From the NCBI GenBank assembly GCA_001599595.1, contig BCHH01000011.1, forward strand, positions 21,894-85,893: a DNA stretch of 64,000 nucleotides, in the 5' to 3' direction. Shown here piece by piece: positions 28,840 to 40,239 of this stretch. The first letter of the stretch is position 1. Each line of letters starts with the position of its first letter. Position numbers and translations under genes: made by a program. The stretch is from Beverwykella pulmonaria. Taxonomy: Eukaryota > Ascomycota > Dothideomycetes > Pleosporales > Melanommataceae. The notes under the pieces were generated by a model. That model was not told where the DNA came from and searched no databases. It saw nothing but the letters and a program-made list of their open reading frames with translations.

Positions 28840-30470
28840 CATACTCTTCGTTCCTTCTCCGGCCATTTGCCTCTCAAGTTTTATCACTTCTCCCGCCATT
28901 AAAGCCGACGCGTTTGAGCCAAGCGTGGACTCAGTCGAGACCTTGCTTCAGCGCTCTGACCTTGAGCATGTTGATTATCTGCCGCTCAAGTGGAAAAAGA
29001 TGGAAGACGAGGTAATCTTCCAAATCACTGATAATAAGTGGCGTGAAATATGGCACAGAGCATGCCTCGTTCTCAGTTTGAGGATCAACCTGCGTCCATA
29101 CGTGTGAGGGTTGGCGTAGGGATGGATTTGGACGGTACGTTGACCTAGACTTTCATCCCCCATTAGGTCCTCACGGCTCTTGACGGCTGTGACCGCGGCT
29201 GTATACTCTTAGGCGTCTTGAAAGATGTGCTGCGCAACTGCATTACGCAAAACACGTCCGCTATTTTTGAAAAAAGCTACCAAGCGGAACATATCCACGT
29301 CAATCCCTTGAGACTCCGATTTCAGCACCTGGATAATGACTACGAAGCGTGTGACAGCGAAGCTCTCGAACAGGCGACGCGCATAATGATCTTGAAGAGC
29401 GATCCGAACGCCCCGATCGAGCCGTCTGACGAGTACTTGCAGAGCTTTGAGCGCCACAAGGACGTCTCTGACCTTTGAAGGCAGATTGAGCAGTTAATAG
29501 AAGCCGGAGAAAATCGCGACCAGTGGAGGCTGATCTCTCACAAGCCCAATTGGCTCCTCACTCATCTTTCAAAGCAAGTTGTGGCGAAGATGAGAGCCGA
29601 ATACTTTGAACGAGTCGACAGGTTACGCGCTCTCGGGCTGAGCACCTCAGCGGAAGCCGCGGTAGCCAAACGCGCAGCCCATGCAAGACTGTGTTATGGG
29701 AACGAAGCTCTTGACGAGGTCGCTCGCTTTATCTAGCGCTATAGCAGCGACACAAAAGACGACACTAGAAAGGCGAACCCTTATCTTAAGGAGCAGTACT
29801 TGGAATTGCTAGTCGGATATCTGTCGAACCGGCCGGCCGTGCCACGAATACATGAGGACGGGCAGTACGATGCGGACGAAATAGAGTTGCTTTTGGTCTC
29901 CTCCCAGGACGAGAAAAGGCATACGTGCCTACTGTGCAAAGAGTCATTTGCTCTGCACGTCGAGAAAGGAGCATTTGACATGCCATTTCCGTGTCCGGTG
30001 TGCTGTCATAATTTGATCACCAGCCCCTCGTCTGGAGTAACCACGTCGAGATGGCCGACGACGCTGTTAATGCGCCGAACCTGCGGATAGATCCTCAGCC
30101 TGCTTCCTACGAGAAAAAGTTTCGCTGCCCCTTTTGCGGGTTGTACGCTTACCTAAAAGGTTTCGACCAGCACCTAAGGAGTCATATTTGCGATGGTGCC
30201 GCTAGCGCCATATTCTCTAATCCATTCCCTTGCCTGGCCTACTGTGTGGACGAACAGGATGGCTGTGCTGTCATGATGAGTGGGACGCACATGTCTCCTA
30301 GCGCACGCCGATGCCTTGGGGAATTGGTTTGTGGAGGAACCGCCATCGTCACCGTCTGCATGCCTTTTATGCAGTGACAGGCGTCAGTTTCCTACTCAAC
30401 GAGACATTCCCATGCCCTGAATGCCGCCGATGTGGCAAGCCAGATCACCCAATTACCGATGCTTCTTCTT
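28840..30470 (+). pseudogene. DUF3435/C2H2 zinc-finger recombinase-like relic, C-terminal half
   Basis: Broken plus-strand frames spell the C-terminal half of a FluG-type DUF3435 protein. Pieces: DYLPLKWKKMEDEVIFQI, then NLRPYV running by frameshift into RVGVGMDLDG (the conserved R of the recombinase core), an intron-like gap, VLRNCITQNTSAIFEKSYQ (corresponding to the family's N/H-SxxFExxY block), SDPNAPIEPSDEYLQSFERH, and a helical tail. After 29900 come Cys/His clusters, including CPFCGLYAYLKGFDQHLRSH, a C2H2 finger. In-frame stops occur at 29107, 29478 and 29735. It is not functional. It lies opposite in strand to the N-terminal relic at 25.3-26.0 kb. Confidence 0.65.
29168..29185. repeat. 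18-bp direct repeat, right copy
   Basis: TCCTCACGGCTCTTGACG, identical to 26047-26064. Here it falls inside the DUF3435 C-terminal relic, just after a likely intron acceptor. Confidence 0.85.
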
Positions 30471-30990
30471 GAATTGCTCATGCCGCCATTGCCCACGGCA
30501 GGAAATATATACTGGCCTTGCAGACAGTGCCGCAGTTAACTGAGGAGAGGACACAAAGCTGGAGATGTACGTGACGGTCCCTTCTTCGTGGAGTACTCAT
30601 GTCGAGTTTTGCGACACTGGAGATTTGGCGATGTAGCCATCTTTTGTCGAACGGCTCCATCCATTTGGGTGAGAGGCTCACGTCCGGACTTGTGGTCACG
30701 ATCAGCGAGTGTGCTTTGTGTCAAATCGCGTAAAGCATGGGTAGCGCCGCATCGCGCTAAAACACGAGCTGTCCAATCAAAGTCATGTTATCATATCAAT
30801 GCTATGTCATATCAGATCATAAGGTATTTTTGACGTCATAAATCCACCCCTAGCAGGGTACATGCACATGTACTCAGCTTCCTTTAGGCGGCAAGATTCC
30901 ACGTTCTCTATTTCCACACCAGTACCAATATCTGATAAGTAGTGAGTATCAGCCGTATTCAGTGACCCCACAACATCGAGCAACAGAAAA
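30471..30990. other. Intergenic, GNAT promoter region
   Basis: About 520 bp without a supported gene. Short frames at 30478-30833 have no family features. Confidence 0.5.
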
Positions 30991-31656
30991 ATGCCATCAA
31001 CAACGGCAGCATCCCTTACAATCCGCCCCGCCACAATGGCAGCCTCAGACCACGAGCTCTTCGTCGATTTCCAGGACTCCCAAATCTCGTGGCTCTCGAC
31101 CGTGGGCAGCGGCGATCAGTGGGGCACCAAGTCGATCCGAGAAGTGAATCCAGCAGTCTCCGAAAAAACCCGCTCTTGGATTGAGAGAAGTGAGCAAAAT
31201 ACACAATGGAGTAGTGACTGGTGTCGCGCCTTCGTGGCGGAAGCAAGCAGTGGCGTCCTCGTAGCGGGAATAGTGCTAGATTCAAAGGCGCCTGCATACG
31301 TCCACTCTGTCCTCCCCGAGCAGGATGAGAGCGATCCGTTTGTCTACCTGGCATATCTAATGTCGAATCGCCATGCTGGAGAGGAGAGGAAAGGCGCTGC
31401 TGCGGCACTCATTGCTTTCGCCAAGGATCAAGTCCACAGGTTGGGTTTGAACCGCATATGCGTTGATTGTTGGAGGGGCAATGATCGGAAGTTGGTCCGG
31501 TAAGCCCCGTCTTTGCCTGAGTGGAGAGTTGTTTTGGATGACTGATGCTTTTGTTGCTTTAGATATTACGAGAGCCAAGGGTTCAAGCCTCTTGAGGACT
31601 TTACCGTCGCAGAAAAGAATGATTGGCCAGGTTGCGTGTTGGAGATGCGCCTTTGA
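30991..31656 (+). CDS. GNAT-family N-acetyltransferase
   Basis: Exons 30991-31499 and 31563-31656, joined over a 63-bp intron (GTAAGC donor, GCTTTAG acceptor), give 200 aa and rebuild the motif CWRGNDRKLVRYYESQGF. The GNAT core is visible: a beta-strand with a bulge (YVHSVLPEQDESDPFVYLAYLM), then a glycine-containing loop AGEERKGAAAALIAFAKD in the place of the acetyl-CoA pyrophosphate loop (R/QxxGxG/A-like), then LGLNRICVDCWRGND and the C-terminal YYESQGF. These proteins acetylate small amines or proteins with acetyl-CoA; the substrate is unknown. No signal or membrane segment. Convincing as a GNAT by motif order. Confidence 0.85.
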
Positions 31657-33008
31657 TGGCGTAGTGCTGACCCGCTCGAGCAATGATCGATGAATTACGT
31701 ATTTGAAGGGCCAGGTCGTCGACGACATTGATCGGGAAGCCGATACCATTGCCTATGCATCGACTACTCAACGAAAGCTGAGCGATGAGACTCTGATACC
31801 AAGGCGACGAAGGCGGTGCGCCGAAGTCTGGCTCAATATATTCGACCGTTCTCCATCGTATTGAAGCATCCCGGGGTCTTGGGCTCTCCGTTGAGAGCTT
31901 AGAATGTTGCAAGATTCGCAGGGAGACTCTCTTCGATGTATTCAATGCGATCAGGGCCACGATAATAGAATTCGTAGGGCAAACCCATGCAAAATTTGGA
32001 AGGAGCTCGTTCGTGGATGATAAAGCGCAGAACTTTCTCGCACTCTTTTGGCGCCATATCTCGTCTGCTGTGTAGAAGTACAAGTGTACTGCCTCCGTAC
32101 AGGCCTGGTACCAGCCTTACAACATGTACAGGCCAAAACCGGCCTTACAGAAAGCAGATGATCTAGTAGGTGGTAGCCAAAGTAGTTCTATTTCAACTAC
32201 TAGGATTCAGAGATAAGACAGCAGCAACTTGCCTCCAGTGGCGTGGTGAAGTACAGGTACATTCTTATTTGTTTTGTTCTATACTGGGTTAGGCCGCCAA
32301 GCTTCTCAGCAGAGTTCCTGAGTCGATCCCAGGACGTCTCAGAGCCTCAACCATCAACTATCAGCAACCTCATCAAGCAATCAATTCGGCCCCAGATTGT
32401 ACAATTCTGCGATCCCGCCCACCATCCCATAGTTCTCTGTTTTTGCCCGTTGTAGATAGTTATCGCGCTTTGCACTTGGCCGAACAGCTGGCCCACAATT
32501 GACGCGCTGAGTGAGATTCAGGATCAGGTATTGACGCTCACGGCAGCTTAAGAACCTCATCAAGATAGCAGTCACGTGAACCCACTTCGAGCCTATGCCC
32601 CCAAATATAGCCTTGTTTTTCTCCAAAAAACCAACCACCACACCTTGCTCGGGCCGATGAGATTGTATAGATATAATTACTTTAAATCTCTCCTTTTTAT
32701 ATTTGACTGCAATTACAGCAGCTTCGCAGTGATTTTCCAGTAACTTCGCGATAACTTTGCTTACTAAGTCAGCCCTAATAAAAAATCCCCACTGGCCCTT
32801 ACACTGGCATAGTATTGCCTATCGGTGTAGTAGATTTGCCGCCGCTTGCAGGGAGGGTGGCCGACCCGCACCGGCACATACCTTGTACGAGAGGCTTCGC
32901 ACTTGTTGAAAAACCATACTGCAATGTGTGTGTGTGCGTGGTTGCTACTAAGAGCTCCAGGCAGAGTCGCAAGGTCCGTGAGTTTTTGGGGGCAGCCTTA
33001 CTATAATA
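31657..33008. other. Intergenic, degraded sequence
   Basis: About 1.35 kb. 31700-32080 reads on the minus strand as a 160-codon frame without recognisable features. 32090-32150 has repeated ACAGGCC/CCGGCC-like short palindromic units. 32640-32800 is AT-rich. It may hold old retroelement sequence, but I cannot identify one. Confidence 0.4.
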
Positions 33009-33588
33009 CCGCAAAATCTGGCACAAGTGAGGTACCCTAGGCTCAATGAGGGAAGCTGGTCCTCCAATCAGATGGCTGCTAGTGGGGCCGTTTAATGCTT
33101 CGTAATCGCGGGGAATCAACGTCAATCCATCTATCGCACTGTGACAGTCTTCCTTGCGTTAAATAGGGCTATTAGAGGTGACTGTGAGCTTATCTGTAAG
33201 TTCCTGGGGCCGTTTATTACCGTCGCCACTGATATACTGATCACTGACACACTGCAGTTGCCACCAAGGACTTCCTAAACAGTCAGTGCTTTGAAGCGTT
33301 CAAGCTCTATCAAATCGTCTGTCGCCAACCATCTGACCCTGATGCCCTTGCTGTATATGGAATACATGTAGGGCTCTCTCTTACAAGCTTAAATGGAACA
33401 TCAGGACCACACGAGGGATGAGTTTACGGCTCCAGCTATGTACACGAAGAGGGGAATCAAAGGCCCAAGCGTTTTTGATGCTAAGGCATATGGACTTTAA
33501 TTAAACGAACCCATCAGCAACCATCTGATTGGAGGACCAGCTTCCCTCATTGAGCCTAGGGTGCCTTACTTGTGCCAGATTTTGCGGG
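33009..33588. mobile_element. MITE with long terminal inverted repeats (element A)
   Basis: The left arm 33009-33088 (starting CCGCAAAATCTGGCACAAG) and right arm 33509-33588 (its inverse ending CTTGTGCCAGATTTTGCGG) match over about 78 bp with few differences, including the block CCTAGGCTCAATGAGGGAAG. The left end abuts TA at 33007-33008; the right end has one extra G before TA. The 420-bp interior has no coding capacity. It is non-autonomous. Confidence 0.85.
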
Positions 33589-33780
33589 TAATTAGGTTAG
33601 ATCTCAGATATGAGAGATCTGAAGCACGCGCAATGTGATTGGCCCACTTAAGCGAGAAAGCTGGGCTAACCGGACCCACTGGAGGTTGGAGGGGTCTAGA
33701 ACGCATGGCCAAAGCTAGCATGTACTTGTACGACTTGCGCAACGCCGTCAGATCCTCACACCACCAACCACAGCTTCATA

Positions 33781-34006
33781 CCGCATAATCTGGCACAAGA
33801 GGACTACGCTAGGATTAATTAGGAAGTTTGGTCCTGCAACCTGATTGGAGAGTTTCCGAGGCTTTGCCAGCAAAAGTGGACCACGTGTAGGCCACTCTCA
33901 CAGAAGGCCCACTTTAACCAAAAATCCTCGGAAACTCTCCAATCAGGTTGCAGGACCAAACTTTCTAATTAAGCCTAGCATAGCCCTCTTGTGCCAGATT
34001 ATGCGG
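33781..34006. mobile_element. MITE with long terminal inverted repeats (element B)
   Basis: 226 bp, almost a perfect foldback: left arm from CCGCATAATCTGGCACAAG and right arm ending CTTGTGCCAGATTATGCGG, paired over about 87 bp, with only about 50 bp of loop. TA flanks both sides (33779-33780 and 34007-34008). The first 19 bases differ from element A at one position, so both belong to one TA-targeting family. Confidence 0.9.
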
Positions 34007-34679
34007 TATAGGGCGATGGTCGTGGTTAAGGAGCAATTCTGTGTTCAAAGTTGCGACTACTCCAAAAAACCACCAATTTGCACGCGCAATTTGACCCCAA
34101 CGCAGGCTAATTTTATTTCTTTGAAACACCAGGCATGATTCTATAAGACCTGGAGTCCCTTTTAGCATTTTTCAAAAAAAAAAAATTTAACGTGTTTTGA
34201 TGAGGAGTTGGGTGAGGTTGAAGTTGACCTATCGAAATTTGGGGACGAATCTCAAAATGTTGGGGACAAATCACGTCAGCCCCTCGCGTAAGCTGGGCTG
34301 ACACTGTCTTATGAAAATTTGCGGGCATGGATGTTTACGCTTGTTGACCCCGTGACCCTACGGGCTTGCTTTTTCTCGCTTTTTATCGACGACGCCCAAC
34401 CTTAGCTGCAGGTTGGGACTCGTCTGATGCTTTGTATTGAATGTTTAGCCTCCGCCGCATAGGGATATCTATCCTGGCGTTGATGAGCCATCGAGTAACG
34501 ATAGGCGACGAAAAGGCCGGGGTCACGAATTGTGATTCAGCTTTGAGAGGGCTGCCCTGAATGGTTAGGCTTGGCATCAACTGCCTTCTTGGGGTTTGAG
34601 CACAGGCACCAGCCGCTGGCTCTCAGCCTTGCAAAAGTGGTTTATAAAGGATACACTGCTTGTCGGACAATTGTGGATC
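34007..34679. other. Upstream region of the patatin gene
   Basis: About 670 bp. Contains an A-run (about 34175-34187) and an 8-bp inverted repeat, GTCAGCCC at 34275-34282 and GGGCTGAC at 34295-34302. No gene is seen. The 5' end of the next gene may lie within it. Confidence 0.5.
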
Positions 34680-37600
34680 ATGCACGACAAGGCACGAACA
34701 GGGTGGAGCGTTCCACCAAGATTGTTTAGGAAACCGTCTGAAAAGTCCATAACTGCACGTCAGATCGTCCATCCAATGCATATACCAGTGAGCCGAACTT
34801 CTTCGACTGTAGCCAAAGGCGCCGCTCAGGCTTCCCAAACGAAGTCTTTTGTCACTCCGCCAAGGTCAAACATCGTTTCACAGCTTCCCCTTCAAGAGAC
34901 ATGCGAGGCTTGCGATATACCCGAACCGGTCAACGGACCGATATGGAATTGCTCTTATTGCGATATGAACTTTTGCGATTCGTGTTGGGGAAGGCAAGGA
35001 CCGCACAGACCAGGACGCACCGGACCAGATGGCTTGCCACATGAGAAAGGAGACCCCGATATTGTGGCAAGGCTGAAGAGCATACTGACCCCCCCAAAGG
35101 ACGTCGCCGAGCAGCAGTCTCTCCACATCGATGACGAAGATACGACGTGGTTTGGGATAGGCTGGGACAATGGTGGCCTCCCGATATTCCAAGACTACGG
35201 TCGTTATGCCAATATCATAGCCGACAGCACTGCCGGCATCCACAAACTTCGCTATCCACAGCTTGTCTCCTTCATTGGACAGACAGGCGCTGGCAAAAGT
35301 ACTTTAGTCAAGATGCTGATAGATCAGCAAGAGAGACGCAGCCAGCCGTTTCATCGAAGGAATACATTTGCCTCGCCAGTTGTTGGGTCCATCTGTCACG
35401 AAAACGTTCCAACATCTGGTGATGTCCATCTCTACGCGGATCCGGATAAGTATCTGAGCGAGTTTCCGATGCTCTATGCTGACTGTGAGGTGAGAGTGGC
35501 CCCCACGCCCGCAACACAATACCTCGTTTTGCTGATTCTATCATAAGGGCCTTGAAGGAGGAGAAGGCGACCCGATGAGCCTCAGAAGAGATCAATCGAG
35601 ACAGAACATCCAGGTGCGCCATAGACTGGCAAAGATCAGCCGCGGCACTCAGCGAAGCATTAAATGGGCCGACTCTCCCGAGAAATCAAAGCGGCAGTAC
35701 GCCGTTACAGAGCTCTACCCTCGATTACTGTATACCTTTTCGGATGTTGTTGTTTTCGTATTGCGCAACTCTAAGTACATCATCTTCACGTTTCGATTGA
35801 ATGACGAATCTGACCGAAGACAGGACGTTTGAGTCGTCTGTGCTGTCAAAGCTCATCAATTGGGCATCGGCATCCATAGAGAAGTCGCTAAATCAACCAA
35901 CCCTTCCCCACGCAGTTATTGCACTTAATGCGACGGACATGGAAGTCCACCAGAGTGAATGGGAGACTGAATACGCTACCCAGACGCTCATGGCAGCTAT
36001 CGCTGAGGCCATCCACCAAGATTTAACTTACCGACATTTGGCAGAATACTGGATTGGCCGCGGCAAGCAGATCCAGACCACCAAAGATTTGCTCGAGTGC
36101 TATTACTCTTCTGTTACTGTTGTTCGTGTTCCTGTCAAAGGTCGCTATATGAAAATCGATGAACAGATCAGCAAGCTCCATAACGTTCTTTGTACAAAAT
36201 CCTCCGAGTCCTTCAAGGCTAAGCGCAGGTCACGCATGCTTTCAAATGCAGAGGAGCTGAATGTCTACTTGCAGTGCGCCTTCGACCATTTCTCCCAGGG
36301 CCTAGATACGCCTTTCAACTTCATGGACATTGCGTTCAGGATGAATCCTATACCGCAAGATTTTGGAGGCAACATCCTGAAGCTTGCGGTCGCGACCAAG
36401 AGCTTAAACCGTTTTGCTGATCCAGGGCATGTACTCGCCCCGGAACCAGACTAGATGGTATTTTCGCTGACTGGATCTTCTAGAAACATGTTCCGAGAGT
36501 TGAGTCTCATGGTAGCTTCATGCATTCTCCTTGATTGCGTGCGTCAGAGTCTAAAAGGTAAGTTTATGTCACTCCTCAGCGTTTTTGATTGCCCGGTATG
36601 ACCAGCGCTTATTTCGAGATGCTGATGAGGTCTTTGTAGGACCGGCAGAGGAGATACTAGAGAAGGTCTACAAAGACTTCTGTGATACTGCCCTTGAGGA
36701 TTTCTGTGAAATGTTTTGGCCATGTGGGTTTTCTGGTAAAGGCGGCCGTTGTGTCAACGCCCAAATCTTCCACCGGAAAGGACACCAGAATGAGAAAGGC
36801 AAGATCATTGGTACTGGTCCATATCAGTCCGACTTTACCTGGGAAGTCTTTGCCGATGATTGGCTTCGCCACTTGCAGAGTTATCTGGCTGACTTCCAGG
36901 CCAAAGTGCGCACACAGCTCTCACGCAATGCTTCCTTAACTGAACTCTTGGCAACCACGAATCTTCACCACGCCAACATTAATGTATTTTACCAACGGCT
37001 AGGCGGGGCTCAGAAATTCGTTAGTCACTGTACCTGCCTCTGTTGCCTGCGCGAGCTGCCGGAGCACCCCCTTCCATGCGGCCATGTTCTCTGCACACCA
37101 TGCATCAAAGGATACGGTAGACCTTCGGATGGTATTGCTGGCTCGTACAGTATGATATCATGCCCATTGCATGAGGCGTACAACACTTTCCAGTCTCCAT
37201 CGGAGATTATCTTCAAACCAACCTTGGCAGGTATCAGGGTGCTCTCTCTAGATGGGTGAGTTCTCGTCCCTTTTATTTTATCTTACTAACCATTTGTAGT
37301 GGTGGTGTTCGCGGAATCGTCATACTAGAGGTACTCCACCACATCGAAGAAGAGCTGGGCAAATGCATTCCCATTCAAGACTTTTTCGATCTTATTGTCG
37401 GTACCAGGTAAGTCCATTAGCACAAGTCACTGATGCCTGTCCTTGTCATTCTATCTGAAGAACAGCTATCTGAACTGTCGACAGTACTGGCGGCATTCTG
37501 GCACTTGGCCTTGGTATCAAAAACTGGTCTGTTGATGACACTATGACCAACTTCACGAAACTAGTCGACACAGCCTTCACTCCCAAGCTTGGTGGTCGAA

Positions 37601-39869
37601 TGATTGGAAAGAGGAAATACAGGACTCGACCTTTAGAAAATGCACTAATGGGATACTTCGAGGACGAACCAATGTTTGGGGGTGGTCATAAGGACTCTAC
37701 AAGTTATGCACGCAAGGTTGCAGTGACCGCTGCCTACGAGACCGGAGAGCAGGCAGTGATATTTACGAATTACAATCGAGCAGAGGATGATCAGAGTACG
37801 TCGTTTAGCCGAAGGATATTATGAGACTGACAGCGCCCAGTAAGCTATCGACTCGAGCGGCCTGACGATCCGGCCAATGAAACAAAGCTATGGGAAGCGT
37901 AAGTACATCTGGTTTCAGTAGAGAGATTTCTAAAACCGCCCTAGAGCCAGAGCTACCAGTGCAGCACCCACCTTCTTTCGGCCACTCGTCAATCTCAGGA
38001 CAAAAGAAGGGTATCTCGATGGTGCGTTGTTCCACAACAACCCCGTGCGCATTGCCAACTATGAGAGCAAACTTATTTGGCCGGAAGTAGAAGAGTATCC
38101 GCCTGACATACTACTCTCGATTGGTACGGGCCACAATGGTTCCGATACAGACGGCTCCGTAGAGACACTTCGATTGGACCCTAGACGATTACTCACAAGG
38201 GCTGTGATTAACAAAGAGAAGTCAGAGAATCGGCAACGATCTTCGACTTGGCGTCCATTTCCGGAGGTTAACTCTTGGGTCAATGTCGTGTTAAGGCGCT
38301 TAGATAACATACTTGACTCCGAGTCCATCTGGCACGACTTTAAGAAAGACGTCATTGGAATCTCTTCTCGCGTTCAATCCCGGCGCTACATTCGCATGAA
38401 TCCTCATCTACGGTTTCGCACGCCAAAGATGGATGATAAAAGCCAGGTCCAGAAACTCCATGATGAAGTCAAATCTCGGCTTCAGATTCCCAGTATGCGG
38501 GCTATGATTACGTCAATTGCATTTCAACTTGTGGCTAGCTCATTTTACTTCGCAAAGTCCGGTCCGCTTCGTGAGGTTGACGATCATTTCGTTGTGCTCG
38601 GTGAGCAGACAGCAGACTGTAGTCCGCATAGGGACATCACCATGGACATGTGGCGACTAACTCTTTATAAGGTACAATTCTATGCCGCTTTGCGCGTGGC
38701 TCACAGAACCTTCGCAGTCTTGGAAATTATTTGAAAAAATTTCAGCTCCAATCATTCCAGCCATACTTCAATCTGCAAGAGTCCACTCGTCAAGCTCAAG
38801 TCCAACGGATACAAATTAGTCCGAAGGTCATAAGCAAGATGACGGAATTTGGATTCTTCGACATAGGTCCAATAACCATCCCAATCTCTTCTCGGACCAT
38901 TGCTGTCTCAATAGACATGCATCTGAGAAATGACAAGAACAACCAGCAATCCTACACGGGGTTCCCCATTAGTGGCTTTCCGCGAAGCTTGGATGATGTG
39001 GAGTCAATGAACAAATCTTGTAAGCTCCTCTGCATAATTATATTTCTATAGTCTGAGCCTTAATTTCTTCGACAGTGCCTGCTGTGCCTCCGGAACAAGA
39101 TAACTTGCGTGTAGCCCAGCGACGCCAGTCTATTCGTCATAGACGCAATGTTCACACTGGTTTATCGCACGATCGAGCATCAAGCATTAGCAGTCTTGAT
39201 CCGACCGCTTTTCCTAAGTATCCACATGACGCCAGTGATTGGATCCAACGCCGTGCTAAGGCAAAACGCGCTCCCCCAAAACCTCTTAACATGTCAGACG
39301 GGTCTTTGGGGCTGGAACAAGACGATACTAGCAATCGCGTTGACACACCCTGGGACGAAGATGACAGTAGCAGCCTTGACCAGACCGCTTTTCCTATGTA
39401 TCCACATGACGCCAGTGATTGGATCCAACGCCGTGCTAAGGCAAAACGCGCTCCCCCAAAGCCTCTTAACATGTCAGATGGGTCTTTGGGNCTGGAACAA
39501 GACGATACTAGCAATCGCGTTGACACACCCTGGGACGAAGATGACAGTAGCAGCCTTGANCCGACCGCTTTTCCTATGTATCCACATGACGCCANTGATT
39601 NGATCCAACGCCGTGCTAAGGCAAAACGCGCTCCCCCAAANCCTCTTAACATGTCAGATGGGTCTTTGGGACTGGAACAAGAGGATACCGGCAATCGCGT
39701 TGACACACCCTGGGACGAGGATGACAGTGCTTTAACGAAGGCGCTTCAGGGGAACGGGCAAGGAAGCTTCGGAAATGTGGGGCATATTGAGCAAAATGTC
39801 GGAGAAGGGGAGGGTGGTAATGTTCGATGGAGCGATATGTTTGTGCTGCGGCACCCTATCAGAAAGTGA
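34680..39869 (+). CDS. Zinc-finger/P-loop/RING patatin-like phospholipase
   Basis: Eleven predicted exons: 34680-35489, 35548-35774, 35824-36430, 36500-36557, 36619-37255, 37300-37407, 37485-37795, 37841-37898, 37945-38671, 38746-39019, 39076-39869. They sum to exactly 1537 codons (1536 aa). In order: a ZZ/B-box-like Cys-rich finger (CEACDIPEPVNGPIWNCSYC, residues about 75-107), a P-loop domain (FIGQTGAGKSTLVKML, about 198-212), a linker, a RING-like finger (CLCCLRELPEHPLPCGHVLC, about 705-755), and a patatin phospholipase domain with the glycine-rich GGGVRG (about 779), nucleophile GTSTGG (Ser near 815) and DGA (Asp near 964). The C-terminus is a three-fold 60-residue repeat. Patatins cleave membrane lipids and serve as effectors in fungal and bacterial immune-like proteins. 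The combination suggests a regulated, ubiquitin-linked lipase. Weak points: the start and the two junctions around exon 4. Confidence 0.85.
39189..39728 (+). repeat. Three 180-bp coding tandem repeats with ambiguous bases
   Basis: Units start near 39189, 39369 and 39549 with an exact period of 180 bp (60 codons), each encoding DASDWIQRRAKAKRAPPKPL and an acidic TPWDEDD end. Five N calls occur at 39491, 39560, 39595, 39601 and 39641, in the second and third units only. The near identity and the Ns indicate reads that could not be assigned to a single copy. Confidence 0.95.
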
Positions 39870-40239
39870 TCACTTGCTCCGTTACTTTTTCAAGCCATTA
39901 TATAGTCTCTTTTCCAGAGAGATAGTAAATTCGACATAACTCCTCAATCGATTTGATATTGCGAACGTGCTGGACATGCACAAGGCTGATGATAACTTCT
40001 CAGCATCATAGTGAGGTTCTAACGCTCGATAAGACCATTCATAAGCATTATACTCCCGTGAAGCTTTCTAATTAATAGCCCTCAGTATATATAGAATCCA
40101 CCATACTAAATCGAGTATGCCTTACGTCATGAAGGATATGTGGTTTTTGTGTAGCAAATCTGTTGATAAGATTTCATTCACTATCGTGAGCGTGGTGTAG
40201 CAAAATTGAAGCTGAGATTTTAGCAGTATAGTAAGAATT
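39870..40239. other. 3' flank of the patatin gene
   Basis: About 370 bp, AT-rich, no gene seen. The decayed Tc1 element may extend into it. Confidence 0.4.

Noticed and set aside
32799..33125. 108-codon minus-strand frame
   Set aside because: It runs into the terminal repeat of MITE element A; the apparent protein is MITE sequence.
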